Shown here one piece after another: positions 15,688-26,073 of a stretch of DNA of 64,000 bases. Under the pieces are notes generated by a model. It was given only the letters and a program-made list of their open reading frames with translations, had not been told where the DNA came from and searched no databases. The DNA lies in NCBI GenBank assembly GCA_016929905.1, contig JAFGHX010000433.1, forward strand, positions 1 to 64,000, given 5' to 3'. Within the stretch, counting starts at the first letter, position 1. Each line of letters begins with the position of its first letter. The stretch comes from Kiritimatiellia bacterium (GTDB lineage: Bacteria > Verrucomicrobiota > Kiritimatiellia > JAFGHX01). A program made the position numbers and the translations under genes.

Positions 15688-16380
15688 TCAGCGGAGCCGT
15701 TGTTCGAGTTCGGGCCAGGTGCAGGGTGTCAGATTGCGGCCACAGACGCCGCCGAAGTGGCGGCGCATGCTCTCGCGCACGACGGCCACGCGGGGGCTGG
15801 CGGGCCCGAGGATATCCTTCAGGGAGGTCACGGGCTCACCCGCCAGTCCACAGGGCACGATGGTACCGAACCCCTTGAGGTCGGGCGCGACGTTGAAGCT
15901 CATCCCGTGGAAGGTGACCCAGCGTTTGAGGCGGATCCCGATCGCCGCCAGCTTGCCCTGCCGGGTCCAGGCCCCGGTCAGCCCGTCACGCCGGAAGGCC
16001 CGCACGCAGAAATCGGCCGCCGTGCGGATAGCGGTTTCTTCGAGGTTGCGCAGGTAGCCGTGCGAATCGGCCTCGTTGGCGCCCAGCTTGATGATCGGAT
16101 ACAGGACCAACTGGCCGGGCCCGTGGTAGGTGATGTCGCCGCCGCGCGAGGCATGCGCCAGTTCGATGCCGAGCCGGGCGAGATCGGACGGGGAGAGGAG
16201 CAGGTGTGAGGCATCGCCCCTGGCGCCCAACGTCACGACCGGCTTGTGCTCCAGGAACAGGACCGTATCGGGCACCTTCTCCTCGAGCCGGGCGGCGACC
16301 ACGCGCTCTTGCATCTCGACGCCGCGCGCGTAGGAAACCGGCTCCTCGAAATATACGGCCCACGCCATGGCGGAAGACAT
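15688..16380 (-). CDS. lipB: Octanoyl-[ACP]:protein octanoyltransferase
   Basis: A 230-residue LipB that moves octanoyl from ACP to lipoyl domains. The diagnostic RGGDITYHGPGQLVLYP segment (about 82-98) and the catalytic Cys in TIVPCGLAGEPVTSL are present, with Lys in the GKLAAIGI segment. Two start codons four codons apart (16380 and 16368) are possible, neither with a good ribosome site; the open frame further upstream is not coding in character. LipA is not nearby. Confidence 0.9.
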   Translation of the reverse strand: MSSAMAWAVYFEEPVSYARGVEMQERVVAARLEEKVPDTVLFLEHKPVVTLGARGDASHLLLSPSDLARLGIELAHASRGGDITYHGPGQLVLYPIIKLGANEADSHGYLRNLEETAIRTAADFCVRAFRRDGLTGAWTRQGKLAAIGIRLKRWVTFHGMSFNVAPDLKGFGTIVPCGLAGEPVTSLKDILGPASPRVAVVRESMRRHFGGVCGRNLTPCTWPELEQRLR

Positions 16381-16549
16381 GGAAGCACCGGATGGCCGGG
16401 AAAGGCAAGTCATTTCGGAGGCGATCGAACCGCGGATCGGCCGGGTTGCCGGCTCAGACGGCTTCGTCGTTGGAATCCGCAACGAGAGACCGGAGCCTTT
16501 CGGGTGCCTGAGAGGACGGAGGGCACGTTTCGTGTCGGGGGACTGGGTA

Positions 16550-16578
16550 TCGACCGGGTGCGGGGTATCTGGTATAAT
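16550..16578 (+). promoter_or_regulatory. Promoter giving a probably leaderless transcript
   Basis: TCGACC (16550-16555), 17 bases, then a perfect TATAAT (16573-16578). Transcription would start at about 16585, while the ATG of the nucleotidyltransferase gene is at 16586, leaving no room for a 5' leader or Shine-Dalgarno. Confidence 0.6.
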
Positions 16579-16585
16579 GCGCGGC

Positions 16586-17923
16586 ATGGTGGAAGCGAAG
16601 GACAGCTTGCGTGCGGCCGCGACGGCGGTGGTTCGGCGCCTGCAGCAGAGCGGGCACCGTGCGTACTGGGCGGGTGGCTGCGTGCGGGACATGCTGATGA
16701 GCCGCGAACCGGCGGACTACGACATTGCCACCGATGCGACGCCGGAGCAGGTAGTCGCCCTGTTCCCCGGCACGGTGGTGGTGGGCAAGGCGTTCGGCGT
16801 CGCGCGGGTGTGCCTGGGGGCGAGCACGTGCGAGGTGGCGACCTTCCGGCGTGACCACGGGTACACGGACGGCCGGCACCCGGACTCGGTCACGTTCTCG
16901 GATCCGGAGACGGACGCGAACCGCCGCGATTTCACGATCAATGCGTTGTTTTTCGACCCGGTGACGGAGCAGGTGCTCGATTATGTGGGCGGCCGGCGCG
17001 ACCTGGCGGCGCGGCTCGTCCGGGCGGTGGGCGACCCGTTCGCGCGGTTTGCGGAGGACCACCTGCGGATGCTGCGGGCCGTGCGGTTTGCGGGCACGCT
17101 CGGGTTCGAGCTGGAGCCGGGCACGGCGGACTCGATCCGGGCGAATGCGGCCAAGCTGGCGGCGATCAGCGAGGAGCGTGTCCGGCAGGAACTGACGCGG
17201 ATTCTGGTGGAGTCGCGGCGTGCGGGCGACGCGTTGCGGACGATGGACCGGCTCGGGCTCGTCGAGGTTGTTCTGCCGGAGGTGGCGGCGATGAAGGACC
17301 AGGCGCAGCCGCCGCGGTTTCACCCGGAGGGCGACGTTTTCACGCACACGGTGCTGATGCTGAACAAGATGGCGACGACGGATCACCGGCTGGCGTGGGC
17401 CGTGTTGTTGCACGATATCGGCAAGCCGCCGACGGCGCAGGTGGACGAGGCGGACCGGATCCGGTTCAACCGGCACGCGCGCAAGGGCGAAGAGATGGCG
17501 CGGCAGATTCTGACGCGGCTCCGTTTTTCGGCGGCGGACACGGACACCATTGCCGGCTGCGTTGGGAACCACATGCGCTTCATGGACGTTCAGCGCATGC
17601 GCAAAGCGACCTTGCGGAAGCTGCTGGGCGCGCCGACGTTCGCGCTGGAGCTGGAGCTGCACAGGCTGGACTGCGAGGCGAGCCACGGGAAGCTGGACAA
17701 CTACGCGTTCCTGGTGGAGGCGCTGCGCGCGTTCGAGCAGGAGCCGGTGATGCCGGACCCGTGGGTGAGCGGGCGCGACGTGATGGCGCTGGGCGTGCCG
17801 CACGGCCCGGCGGTGGGCGACTGGAAGCGGCGGGCCTACGACATGCAGTTGGAGGGCGCGGTGGGCGGCCGTGACGAACTGTTGGCGTGGCTGCGCCGGG
17901 AGCTGGGCAAAGCGGGCGGGTGA
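16586..17923 (+). CDS. CCA tRNA nucleotidyltransferase / poly(A) polymerase family
   Basis: A 445-residue class II nucleotidyltransferase. The active-site segment is GGCVRDMLMSREPADYDIAT, followed by RRDFTINALFFD and RMLRAVRFAGTLGF. A C-terminal HD phosphohydrolase domain follows (HTVLMLNKM ... LLHDIGKPPT, about 255-290). CCA-adding enzymes and poly(A) polymerases of this class cannot be told apart from motifs; the HD domain favours the CCA-adding type. An ATG nine bases upstream (16577) overlaps the -10 box and is less likely. It probably initiates from a leaderless mRNA. Confidence 0.9.
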   Translation: MVEAKDSLRAAATAVVRRLQQSGHRAYWAGGCVRDMLMSREPADYDIATDATPEQVVALFPGTVVVGKAFGVARVCLGASTCEVATFRRDHGYTDGRHPDSVTFSDPETDANRRDFTINALFFDPVTEQVLDYVGGRRDLAARLVRAVGDPFARFAEDHLRMLRAVRFAGTLGFELEPGTADSIRANAAKLAAISEERVRQELTRILVESRRAGDALRTMDRLGLVEVVLPEVAAMKDQAQPPRFHPEGDVFTHTVLMLNKMATTDHRLAWAVLLHDIGKPPTAQVDEADRIRFNRHARKGEEMARQILTRLRFSAADTDTIAGCVGNHMRFMDVQRMRKATLRKLLGAPTFALELELHRLDCEASHGKLDNYAFLVEALRAFEQEPVMPDPWVSGRDVMALGVPHGPAVGDWKRRAYDMQLEGAVGGRDELLAWLRRELGKAGG

Positions 17924-18503
17924 GACGGGGCGGGTTCCGGAGTGAGTTCTCGCGTTCAGCCATAGGCTGTTCGGCAGGCGACGGAAACGACGAAGTGGAA
18001 AAGACGAGGCAGGAAGCCAACGTTCAACATTCAACGCTCAACATTCAACGTGCAACGTGCAAGCGCAGATGCTGCACTCCCGTTGGACGTTGAACGTTGG
18101 GCCCAAGAACAGGGAGCCGAACCCAGCTCCACGGTGCCGGCGCTAACCGCGCCGTCCTGTGAGGGCTCCCGTTCAGGAGCGATAACTCGACTCGGAATCT
18201 GATCCGCCAGAAACTTGCTCGAGAACTTACTCGGGAACTTGTCTCGAAATGCGGCAACTGATCGACCAAGAGTGAACGGCCGACCAAGTCGCGCCGCAAG
18301 TTTCCGACGAAGTCCGTCCGCAATTTGAGAGGCAAACGTCGACCGAAGAGTCGAGCAAGTTCGCGAGCAAGTTCTCGAGCAAGTTTCAGATGGCGCTGCA
18401 GGGGGTCCAACAGGTCTTGACTTGGGAGCGCGGGTTAGCCTATGGTGGCCGGGGTTTGAGGGGGCGGAGCGGACCGAGGCGCGGCGGCGGGCGGAGGACG
18501 GGC
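17924..18503. repeat. Repeat-filled gap before panD
   Basis: No gene is seen in these 580 bases. At about 18018-18060 units of CAACATT/CAACGTG CAACG form an array, with an inverted fragment (GTTGGACGTTGAACGTTG) at about 18082-18100. At 18211-18243 and 18351-18386 there are two arrays of the 12-bp family in opposite orientation, about 110 bases apart, so they could pair with each other in RNA or single-stranded DNA. The last 110 bases before panD are GC-rich and featureless apart from its ribosome site. Confidence 0.8.
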
Positions 18504-18866
18504 ATGTACGTGACGCTACTGAAAGCGAAGATTCACCAGGCGCGGGTGACGGAAGTGGCGCTGGAGTACGAGGGGAGCCTGACGATCGACAGCCATCTGA
18601 TGGAGTCGGCCGGCATCCGTCCGTACGAGAAGATCCTGGTGGCGAATATGGAGAATGGGGAACGGTTCGAGACCTACGCGATCGAAGGCACGCCGGGTTC
18701 GCGCGTGATCGGCCTGAACGGCGCGACGGCCCACAAGGGCTCGGTGGGCGACCGCCTGATCATCTTCACCTTCTGCGCGGTTTCGGAGCAGGAAGCGGCC
18801 GGGCACCAGCCCCGCATTCTGGTGCTGGACGCGGACAACAAGCCCAAGCGCCAGGCCGAGCCGTAG
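18504..18866 (+). CDS. panD: Aspartate 1-decarboxylase precursor
   Basis: A 120-residue pyruvoyl enzyme that makes beta-alanine for pantothenate. The self-cleavage site Gly24-Ser25 in EYEGSLTIDS is at the standard position and creates the pyruvoyl group. The motif HLMESAGIRPYEKILVANMENGERFETYAIEG and the GAAAH-equivalent NGATAHKGSVGD are both conserved. GGAGG precedes the ATG by six bases. A PanE-like reductase in the same pathway is at 39202. Confidence 0.94.
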   Translation: MYVTLLKAKIHQARVTEVALEYEGSLTIDSHLMESAGIRPYEKILVANMENGERFETYAIEGTPGSRVIGLNGATAHKGSVGDRLIIFTFCAVSEQEAAGHQPRILVLDADNKPKRQAEP

Positions 18867-18877
18867 GCGGGTGTCGG

Positions 18878-19115
18878 ATGCCGGGGCCGGATCCCGGATG
18901 CCGGATACCGGAGCGTGTCCGCCGCAGGCCCGGCGAAGGCGGACGCGGAGGGGAGCATCCTGCGTCGCCATTTCTCGTCGCAATCATTCTCACCAACACG
19001 CCCGCTCGAACCTCCGCTCGAGCCCCCGCCTTGCGTGGGGTCCGAGCGTGGATTACGAGAGTGATTACGAGAGTGATTACGAGAGTGATTACGAGAGTTG
19101 ATTACGAGAGTGATT
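18878..19115. repeat. Two tandem arrays: CGGATGCCGG and GATTACGAGAGT
   Basis: At about 18878-18921 there are degenerate units of the form CCGGATGCCGGGG. At about 19050-19115 there are five units of a 12-base GATTACGAGAGT repeat, the last interrupted by one extra T. They occupy the gap between the convergent panD and clpX genes; no other feature was recognised there. Confidence 0.85.
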
Positions 19116-19126
19116 GAGCGGGCGGT

Positions 19127-20392
19127 TCAGGCGATTTTGAGGGACGAGGGGCCGAGGTCGAGGCTGGCGCACTGCTGAAGGACCATGGCCTTGGTGACGC
19201 GGAACTCTTTGACTTCCGGGTGCGAGGGCAGTTCGTACATGACATCGAGCATGAGGTGTTCGAGCATGGCGCGGAGGCCGCGGGCGCCGGTTTTCTTCTT
19301 GACGGAGATCCGGGCGAGCTCCTGGAGCGCGGTCTGGGTGAACGAGAGGTTGACGCCCTCCATGGCGAGCAGTTTCTGATACTGGCGCACCATGCAGTTC
19401 TTGGGTTCGACGAGGATGCGGACGAGGTCGTTCTGATCGAGTTCGGTGAGGGTGGTGAGGACGGGGATGCGGCCGATGAATTCGGGGATAAGTCCGTACT
19501 TGACGAGGTCCTCGGGCTCGACGGAGATCCCGGTTTTCTTGCGCGGCTTCTTGTCGTTCTTGTCGTTGAGCTTGCCCTTGAACCCGATGGGCTGTTTTCC
19601 GATTCGGCGGTTGGCGATATCCTCGAGGCCGACGAAGGCGCCGCCGGCGATGAAGAGGATGTGCTCGGTATTGATCTGGATATATTCCTGCTGGGGGTGT
19701 TTTCGTCCGCCCTGTGGCGGCACGTTGGCGACGGTTCCCTCGATGATTTTGAGGAGGGCCTGCTGGACGCCCTCGCCGGAGACGTCGCGTGTGATGGAGA
19801 CATTTTCGGTTTTGCGGCCGATCTTGTCGATTTCGTCGATATAGACGATCCCGATCTCGGCGCGCGCGACGTCGTAATCGGCGGCCTGGAGCAGGCGCAG
19901 GAGGATATTTTCGACGTCTTCGCCGACGTAGCCGGCTTCGGTGAGGGTGGTGGCATCGGAGATACTGAAGGGGACGTCGAGCATACGGGCGAGCGTACGG
20001 GCCATGAGGGTTTTCCCGCTGCCGGTCGGCCCGATGAGCATGATATTGCTCTTTTCGATCTCGACATTGGTGAAGGGGTCGTCGTCCTTGAAGTGCTCTT
20101 CCTGCTGAATGCGCTGGTAGTGGTTATGCACGGCGACGGCGAGCACTTTCTTGGTATGTTCCTGTCCGATCACGTAATCGTCGAGGAACCCCTTGATTTC
20201 CTGGGGTTTGGGCACGCGGAGGCGGAAAGCCTTCTTGGGTTTAGGCGGGCCTTCCCTTTCGATGAGGGAGGAGCAAAGGCCGATACACTTATCGCAGATA
20301 TTGACGCCGGGCCCGGCGATAAGGCGTCTGACTTCGCTTTGGGGCTTGCCGCAGAACGAGCAGCGTTGTGTCGACTTCTTCTGGTTCGACAT
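19127..20392 (-). CDS. clpX: ATP-dependent Clp protease ATP-binding subunit ClpX
   Basis: A 421-residue AAA+ unfoldase that feeds substrates to ClpP. The N-terminal zinc-binding domain has Cys11, Cys14, Cys33 and Cys36. Walker A is GPTGSGKT, Walker B is IVYIDEIDKI, and the ClpP-docking loop contains IGF (in the KQPIGFKG segment). The start one base after the clpP stop is preferred over an upstream in-frame codon. Order tig-clpP-clpX is the classical one. Confidence 0.97.
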   Translation of the reverse strand: MSNQKKSTQRCSFCGKPQSEVRRLIAGPGVNICDKCIGLCSSLIEREGPPKPKKAFRLRVPKPQEIKGFLDDYVIGQEHTKKVLAVAVHNHYQRIQQEEHFKDDDPFTNVEIEKSNIMLIGPTGSGKTLMARTLARMLDVPFSISDATTLTEAGYVGEDVENILLRLLQAADYDVARAEIGIVYIDEIDKIGRKTENVSITRDVSGEGVQQALLKIIEGTVANVPPQGGRKHPQQEYIQINTEHILFIAGGAFVGLEDIANRRIGKQPIGFKGKLNDKNDKKPRKKTGISVEPEDLVKYGLIPEFIGRIPVLTTLTELDQNDLVRILVEPKNCMVRQYQKLLAMEGVNLSFTQTALQELARISVKKKTGARGLRAMLEHLMLDVMYELPSHPEVKEFRVTKAMVLQQCASLDLGPSSLKIA

Positions 20393-20393
20393 G

Positions 20394-21014
20394 TCACTTG
20401 CCTTTGGCTGCGGGTTTCTTGGCCGAGAGCACCTCATCGACGAGCCCGTAGTCCTTGGCCTCGTCGGCGGTCATGAAGAAATCGCGGTCGGTATCCTTGG
20501 CGATGGTTTCGAGCGACTTGCCGGTATGGGCAGAGAGGATGGTATTGATGGCGTCGCGCAGGCGCAGGATTTCGCGGGCCTGGATGCTGATATCGGCGGC
20601 CTGGCCCTGGACGCCGCCCCAGGGCTGATGGATCAGGATACGGGCGTTGGGCAGGGCGTAGCGTTTTTTCTTGGCCCCGGCGGCGAGGAGGACGGCGCCC
20701 ATGCTGGAGGCCTGGCCGACGCAATAGGTCTGGACGTCGCACTTGAGGTACTGGATGGTATCGTAGATAGCGAGGCCGGCGGTGACGGAGCCGCCGGGCG
20801 AGTTGATATACATCATGACGTCTTTTTCGGCGTCCTCGCCCTGCAGGTGCAGGAGCTGAGCGATGACGACGTTGCTGACTTCGTCGCTGATCGCGGTTCC
20901 GATGAAGACGATCCGTTCTTTCAGGAGCCGGGAATAGATATCGTAGGAGCGTTCTCCGCGTCCGGTCTGCTCGATGACAAACGGCACGAGAATCTGGTCC
21001 ATTTCCTCGCTCAT
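20394..21014 (-). CDS. clpP: ATP-dependent Clp protease proteolytic subunit
   Basis: A 206-residue serine protease subunit forming the tetradecameric barrel. The catalytic triad is Ser104 (QASSMGA), His129 (HQPWGG) and Asp178 (DRDFFM). GAGGAG five bases upstream selects the ATG at 21014 over a GTG two codons earlier. It lies 12 bases after tig. The C-terminal KKPAAKGK tail is slightly basic. Confidence 0.97.
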   Translation of the reverse strand: MSEEMDQILVPFVIEQTGRGERSYDIYSRLLKERIVFIGTAISDEVSNVVIAQLLHLQGEDAEKDVMMYINSPGGSVTAGLAIYDTIQYLKCDVQTYCVGQASSMGAVLLAAGAKKKRYALPNARILIHQPWGGVQGQAADISIQAREILRLRDAINTILSAHTGKSLETIAKDTDRDFFMTADEAKDYGLVDEVLSAKKPAAKGK

Positions 21015-21026
21015 CCTCACTCCTCG

Positions 21027-22334
21027 TTAGCGGCTGATTTTGGCGCTTTCGACGACGAAATCCAGGGTTTTCTCCGACATGAGATCGTGGCGAATCTTAT
21101 CGAGCCCGTCGCCGCCGGCCAGCTCGGACTTGAGCCGGTCGAGCGGCACGCGGTAGGCGGCGGCCAATCCGCGGACGCGCTGGTCGATTTCGTTTTCCTC
21201 GACGGTGATATTCTCCTCCTCGGCGATGCGGGCGAGGATGTAATCGAGCCGGACCTTGGCGACCGAGGACTGCCTGGCGGTATTGAGGATATCCTCTTTG
21301 CGTTCTTCGATCTGCTCCTTGGTGGCGCCCTGCGCGGCGCTCTGGCGCACGATGGTCTGGACGGTCTGATGGGTTTCGCGCAGGACGACGGACTCGGGCA
21401 GGTCCATCTTGGTTTTGGTCAGGAGTCGGTTGGTGACCTCGTTGCGGAGGCGGCGCCGTTCGGTGCGTTCGGCCTCTTCGAGCAGCCTCTGGCGCAGGGT
21501 ATCCCGGAGTTCCGGCAAGGACTGCACCTCGAAATGCTTGAAGAAGTCCTGGTCGACGGGTGGCAGATTTTTACGGCGCAGGGCCTTGAGGCGGACGGAA
21601 TAGCGTGCGGCGAGGCCGGCGAGTTCCTTGACGTGGAAGTCTTTCGGGAAGGTGCAGTCGAGTTCTTTCTGTTCGCCGGGGTTCAGCCCGACGACGCCGT
21701 TGACGAAGGCGGGCGGCAGCATGGTGAACTGGCGTTCGTCGGCCACCATCCAGAAGTCGTTTCCGTCGCAGAGTCCTTTTTGTTCGGGCACGCGTTGGGC
21801 GAGGGGTTGGCCGTCGAGGGAAGCGGCGAAATCGATCTGGACGAAATCGCCGGTTTGCGCGGGGCTGTCGCTGATATCCTGGAAGGTCGCGGCGCGTTCC
21901 CGGAGCGCCTCGATCGCCTCATCGACGTCCTTATCGCTGACTTCGACCTTGGTGCCCTTGAGGGAGAGGCCCTTGTATCTGGGCAACTTGAATTTGGGCC
22001 GGATATCGACGGTTGCGGTGAAGCTGAACGGCTGGCCGTGTACGTAGGCGGGGGCCTGGAGGTCGACGACGGCGACGGGGACGAGTTCCTCGTCGGCGAG
22101 CGCCTTGTGGTAGGACTCGGGGATGAGCCGGTCCTTGACTTCTTCGACGATCTGCCTGGCGTACCGGCGTTCGACGAGGTTTCTGGGCGCCTTGCCGGGC
22201 CTGAAGCCGGGCACTTTGGCGACTTTGGCGAACGCGTCGACGGCCTCGTTGTACTTGACGGTTGCGCTATCGACCGGCACTTCGATCTGCAGGGCTTTGC
22301 GGCATGGTCCGACGTTCTTGGTGACGACTTTCAT
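21027..22334 (-). CDS. tig: Trigger factor
   Basis: A 435-residue ribosome-associated chaperone. The ribosome-docking signature FRPGKAP is at about 44-50, the PPIase domain at about 150-240 (GDFVQIDFAASLDGQPL), and the helical substrate-binding C-terminal domain follows. A short GC-rich hairpin (GCCCCGCGCGGGGC) lies in its leader between rho and tig. Confidence 0.95.
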   Translation of the reverse strand: MKVVTKNVGPCRKALQIEVPVDSATVKYNEAVDAFAKVAKVPGFRPGKAPRNLVERRYARQIVEEVKDRLIPESYHKALADEELVPVAVVDLQAPAYVHGQPFSFTATVDIRPKFKLPRYKGLSLKGTKVEVSDKDVDEAIEALRERAATFQDISDSPAQTGDFVQIDFAASLDGQPLAQRVPEQKGLCDGNDFWMVADERQFTMLPPAFVNGVVGLNPGEQKELDCTFPKDFHVKELAGLAARYSVRLKALRRKNLPPVDQDFFKHFEVQSLPELRDTLRQRLLEEAERTERRRLRNEVTNRLLTKTKMDLPESVVLRETHQTVQTIVRQSAAQGATKEQIEERKEDILNTARQSSVAKVRLDYILARIAEEENITVEENEIDQRVRGLAAAYRVPLDRLKSELAGGDGLDKIRHDLMSEKTLDFVVESAKISR

Positions 22335-22426
22335 ACACTCCCACCCCTGTCCCGCCCCGCGCGGGGCGCGGGCGGGCTCCCCTGGCCTTTTCCCCCTGGC
22401 GCCGTTTGACGGGCGAAGGAGAGCTT

Positions 22427-23878
<1,452 letters not shown>

Positions 23879-24469
23879 CTATTTCTCCAGGATATGTTTC
23901 AGCACGTTTCTCACTTGTTCTTCGAGCCATTCGGGCGTCCCGTTGTTTGTCAGGACGTAGTCGGCCTTCTCGGCTTTCCGGCCGAGGGGCATCTGAGCGT
24001 TCAACCGGCCCCGGATTTCCTCCGGCGACAGCCCTCTGTTGCGCAGGCGTTGTTCCTGCGCGGCGGCGTCAGCCGTGACGCAGATGACGGCATCCCAGTC
24101 CCGTTCGGCGCCGGTTTCGAACAGGAGCGGGATGATAACGGCGGCGGCGGCGCACGAGCCGGGCTGCTCATCGAGCCAGCGTTCCCATTGTTCCCGCACC
24201 TTTGGGTGGACGATTCGGTTGAGGGCCTCACGTCTTGCCGGGTTACCGAAGACCAGCCGGCCGAGCCGGCGGCGGTCGATTCGTCCATCCCCATTCAAAA
24301 TGCCTTTGCCGAATTCCGCCACGACCGGTCCGTAAGCGGGCGCGCCGGGCTCCATGAGTTCATGAGCCAGGTCATCGGCATCCCGGACGGCAACGCCCAT
24401 CTTTTCGAGGCAGGTGCCGGCGAGGCTCTTCCCGCAGGCAATACCGCCAGTGACCGCGATTCTCAACAT
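23879..24469 (-). CDS. coaE: Dephospho-CoA kinase
   Basis: A 196-residue enzyme of the last CoA step. P-loop GGIACGKS (about 7-14), DADDLAHELMEPGAPAY, and the lid segment RNRGLSPEEIRGRL are intact. An in-frame ATG 13 codons upstream is possible, but the standard N-terminus starts at MLRIAVTGG. It is directly adjacent to rho. Confidence 0.93.
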   Translation of the reverse strand: MLRIAVTGGIACGKSLAGTCLEKMGVAVRDADDLAHELMEPGAPAYGPVVAEFGKGILNGDGRIDRRRLGRLVFGNPARREALNRIVHPKVREQWERWLDEQPGSCAAAAVIIPLLFETGAERDWDAVICVTADAAAQEQRLRNRGLSPEEIRGRLNAQMPLGRKAEKADYVLTNNGTPEWLEEQVRNVLKHILEK

Positions 24470-25005
24470 GGGGACGAACTCACACTCCCTTGGCGCCCCT
24501 GGCCGCAAAGCCCACGACGGGGCTGCCGTCCCGCGCGCGTCACGCAGACCCCACGTCCGCGCCCGCTTATGCCCCGGCCCGGCTCAGCCCGGCCGTGGGA
24601 TACGGCACCTGTGCGGCGCTCCTGGCCGGCAGGTACACGGGTAAACAAAACGCGCTGGGGAAACCCCGTTGCAACGAGTAGAAGCTGAAATCTCTCCGGG
24701 AAACAGAGGAAAAAGAAACCCGGCTGCCGGGCTTCTTTCTGGTGACAAAGACTTCCAGTCTTTTGTTGGCGGTGATCATACGCGGGATTGCGGGCGGTGT
24801 CAAACAAAAAAACGCCTATTTTTCGCGGGCGGGGCGGGAAGGCCGCGGGGGGAGAGGGCACGCGGTGGAACCACGAATGGGCACGAATGCCCACGAATCG
24901 TGCGGAGGCCGATCTTCCACATGGGAGCGCCACGTCGCAGAAGCCTCCGCCATTCGTGTTCATTCGTGTTCATTCGTGGTTCACCCTTCGACGGACGGGG
25001 TCGCA
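24470..25005. other. 536-base non-coding gap with hairpins and CACGAATG repeats
   Basis: No convincing gene. The first 240 bases are GC-rich and unremarkable. Two hairpins follow (24713-24740 and about 24744-24765). At about 24873-24900 three units of CACGAATG at 10-base spacing read on the plus strand, and at about 24952-24980 three inverted units (ATTCGTG) follow, giving an inverted pair of arrays around about 55 bases that could fold together. Confidence 0.7.
24713..24740. terminator. Putative bidirectional Rho-independent terminator
   Basis: AAGAAACCCGG pairs with CCGGGCTTCTT around TTG-sized loop CTG-like bases (24724-24726), with one A/C mismatch, and has T-rich flanks on both strands. 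It could end transcripts coming from the 5'-3' exonuclease gene on the minus strand. Confidence 0.55.
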
Positions 25006-25911
25006 TCAGATTCCGAGCCCGGGTTCGCGGAGGTCTTTGGCGAGCGATTCGAACTCCATTTCTTCGAAGAAGGCGAGGAGCCGGCCGGCGTCGGGCTGTT
25101 GGAGTGCGAGTTCATCCCAGGCGACGGGGCAAAGGAGGTCGGTTCGGAGGCGGACCATCTCGAGGTTGCGCGTGACGGCATCCCGGTTTTCGAGCAGGGC
25201 GGTCCTGAGTTTCGGGGACGGCACCTCGTCGATTCGGGCCCAGATCTGGTCGAGCGAGCCGTAGGCGCCGAGCAGTTTGGCGGCGGTCTTGGCGCCGACG
25301 CCGGGCACGCCGGGGATATTATCGGAGTTGTCGCCGGCGAGCGCGAGCCACTCGACGATGCGGTCGGGCCCGACGCCGGTCTTGGCGCGTATCTCGTCGG
25401 GTCCGAGGCACTCGCCGGCCTTGGCGGGCGGAATGATGCGGGTTGTGTCGTCGACGAGCTGGAACAGGTCCTTGTCGCTGGTGGCGATGAGGACTTCGCC
25501 GGCCCTTGCGGGCTCGCTGCGTGCGACGGTGGCGAGCACGTCGTCGGCTTCCTGGCCCTCGACACGCACGCGCACGATGCGGGAGCAGTCGAGGAACCGT
25601 TCGGCGAGCGCGATCTGGCTCTTCAGGTCGTCGGGCATGGGCGGGCGCTGGGCTTTGTAGGTTTCGAGCAGTTCGAGCCGCTCTTCGGACAGGCCGCCGT
25701 CAAACACGACGAGGGCGTGGGTCGGCCGCCGGGTCTGGACGAGTTGGCGCAGCATCCGGATGAAGCCGTAGAGGGCGTTCGTGGGGCGGCCGGCGCGGGT
25801 GCTGAGCTCTCGGATGGCGTAGAAGGCGCGGTAGAGCATGCCCATGGCGTCGACGAGCAGGAGCCGAGAATGGGAAGGGTTGAGGGTTGAGGGTTCGGGG
25901 TGCATGGTCAA
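25006..25911 (-). CDS. Stand-alone 5'-3' exonuclease (Pol I N-terminal domain type)
   Basis: A 301-residue flap endonuclease/5' exonuclease homologous to the N-terminal domain of DNA polymerase I but with no polymerase part. Metal-binding acidic motifs are present: LLVDAMGMLYRAFY, VVFDGG, VEGQEADD, TSDKDLFQLVDD and the H3TH segment GDNSDNIPGVPGVGAKTAAKLL. Expected role: flap or RNA-primer removal. The first 15 residues (MTMHPEPSTLNPSHS) are translated from a CCCTCAA-type repeat continuous with the ATGGTCA array upstream, so the true N-terminus may be shorter and start with a non-ATG codon. Confidence 0.9.
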   Translation of the reverse strand: MTMHPEPSTLNPSHSRLLLVDAMGMLYRAFYAIRELSTRAGRPTNALYGFIRMLRQLVQTRRPTHALVVFDGGLSEERLELLETYKAQRPPMPDDLKSQIALAERFLDCSRIVRVRVEGQEADDVLATVARSEPARAGEVLIATSDKDLFQLVDDTTRIIPPAKAGECLGPDEIRAKTGVGPDRIVEWLALAGDNSDNIPGVPGVGAKTAAKLLGAYGSLDQIWARIDEVPSPKLRTALLENRDAVTRNLEMVRLRTDLLCPVAWDELALQQPDAGRLLAFFEEMEFESLAKDLREPGLGI

Positions 25912-25965
25912 TGGTCAATGGTCAATGGTCAATGGTCAATGGTTAATGGTTAATGGTTGATGGTC
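25905..25965. repeat. ATGGTCA / ATGGTTA 7-bp tandem array
   Basis: About eight 7-base units, ATGGTCA then ATGGTTA and ATGGTTG, immediately 5' of the exonuclease gene; the complement supplies the codons around its first ATG. Confidence 0.9.
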
Positions 25966-26025
25966 GCAAGCGGCGATTACGACAGAGATCAGAGAACAGG
26001 TATTGGCCTGGCCGTCGAAAGAAAA

Positions 26026-26052
26026 GACGGGACGCTCGGGGAGCGTCCCGTC
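26026..26052 (-). terminator. Rho-independent terminator of the pilus operon
   Basis: A perfect 12-bp stem (GACGGGACGCTC with GAGCGTCCCGTC, 3-base loop) followed on the minus strand by TTTTCTTTC, 22 bases after the secretin stop. Confidence 0.93.
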
Positions 26053-26073
26053 TCTTGTCGGTTTCCGTTTCGG

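Noticed and set aside
24463..24963. A 166-codon frame on the minus strand in the gap upstream of coaE
   Set aside because: It runs through the repeat and hairpin sequences, has no ribosome site and no recognisable domain.
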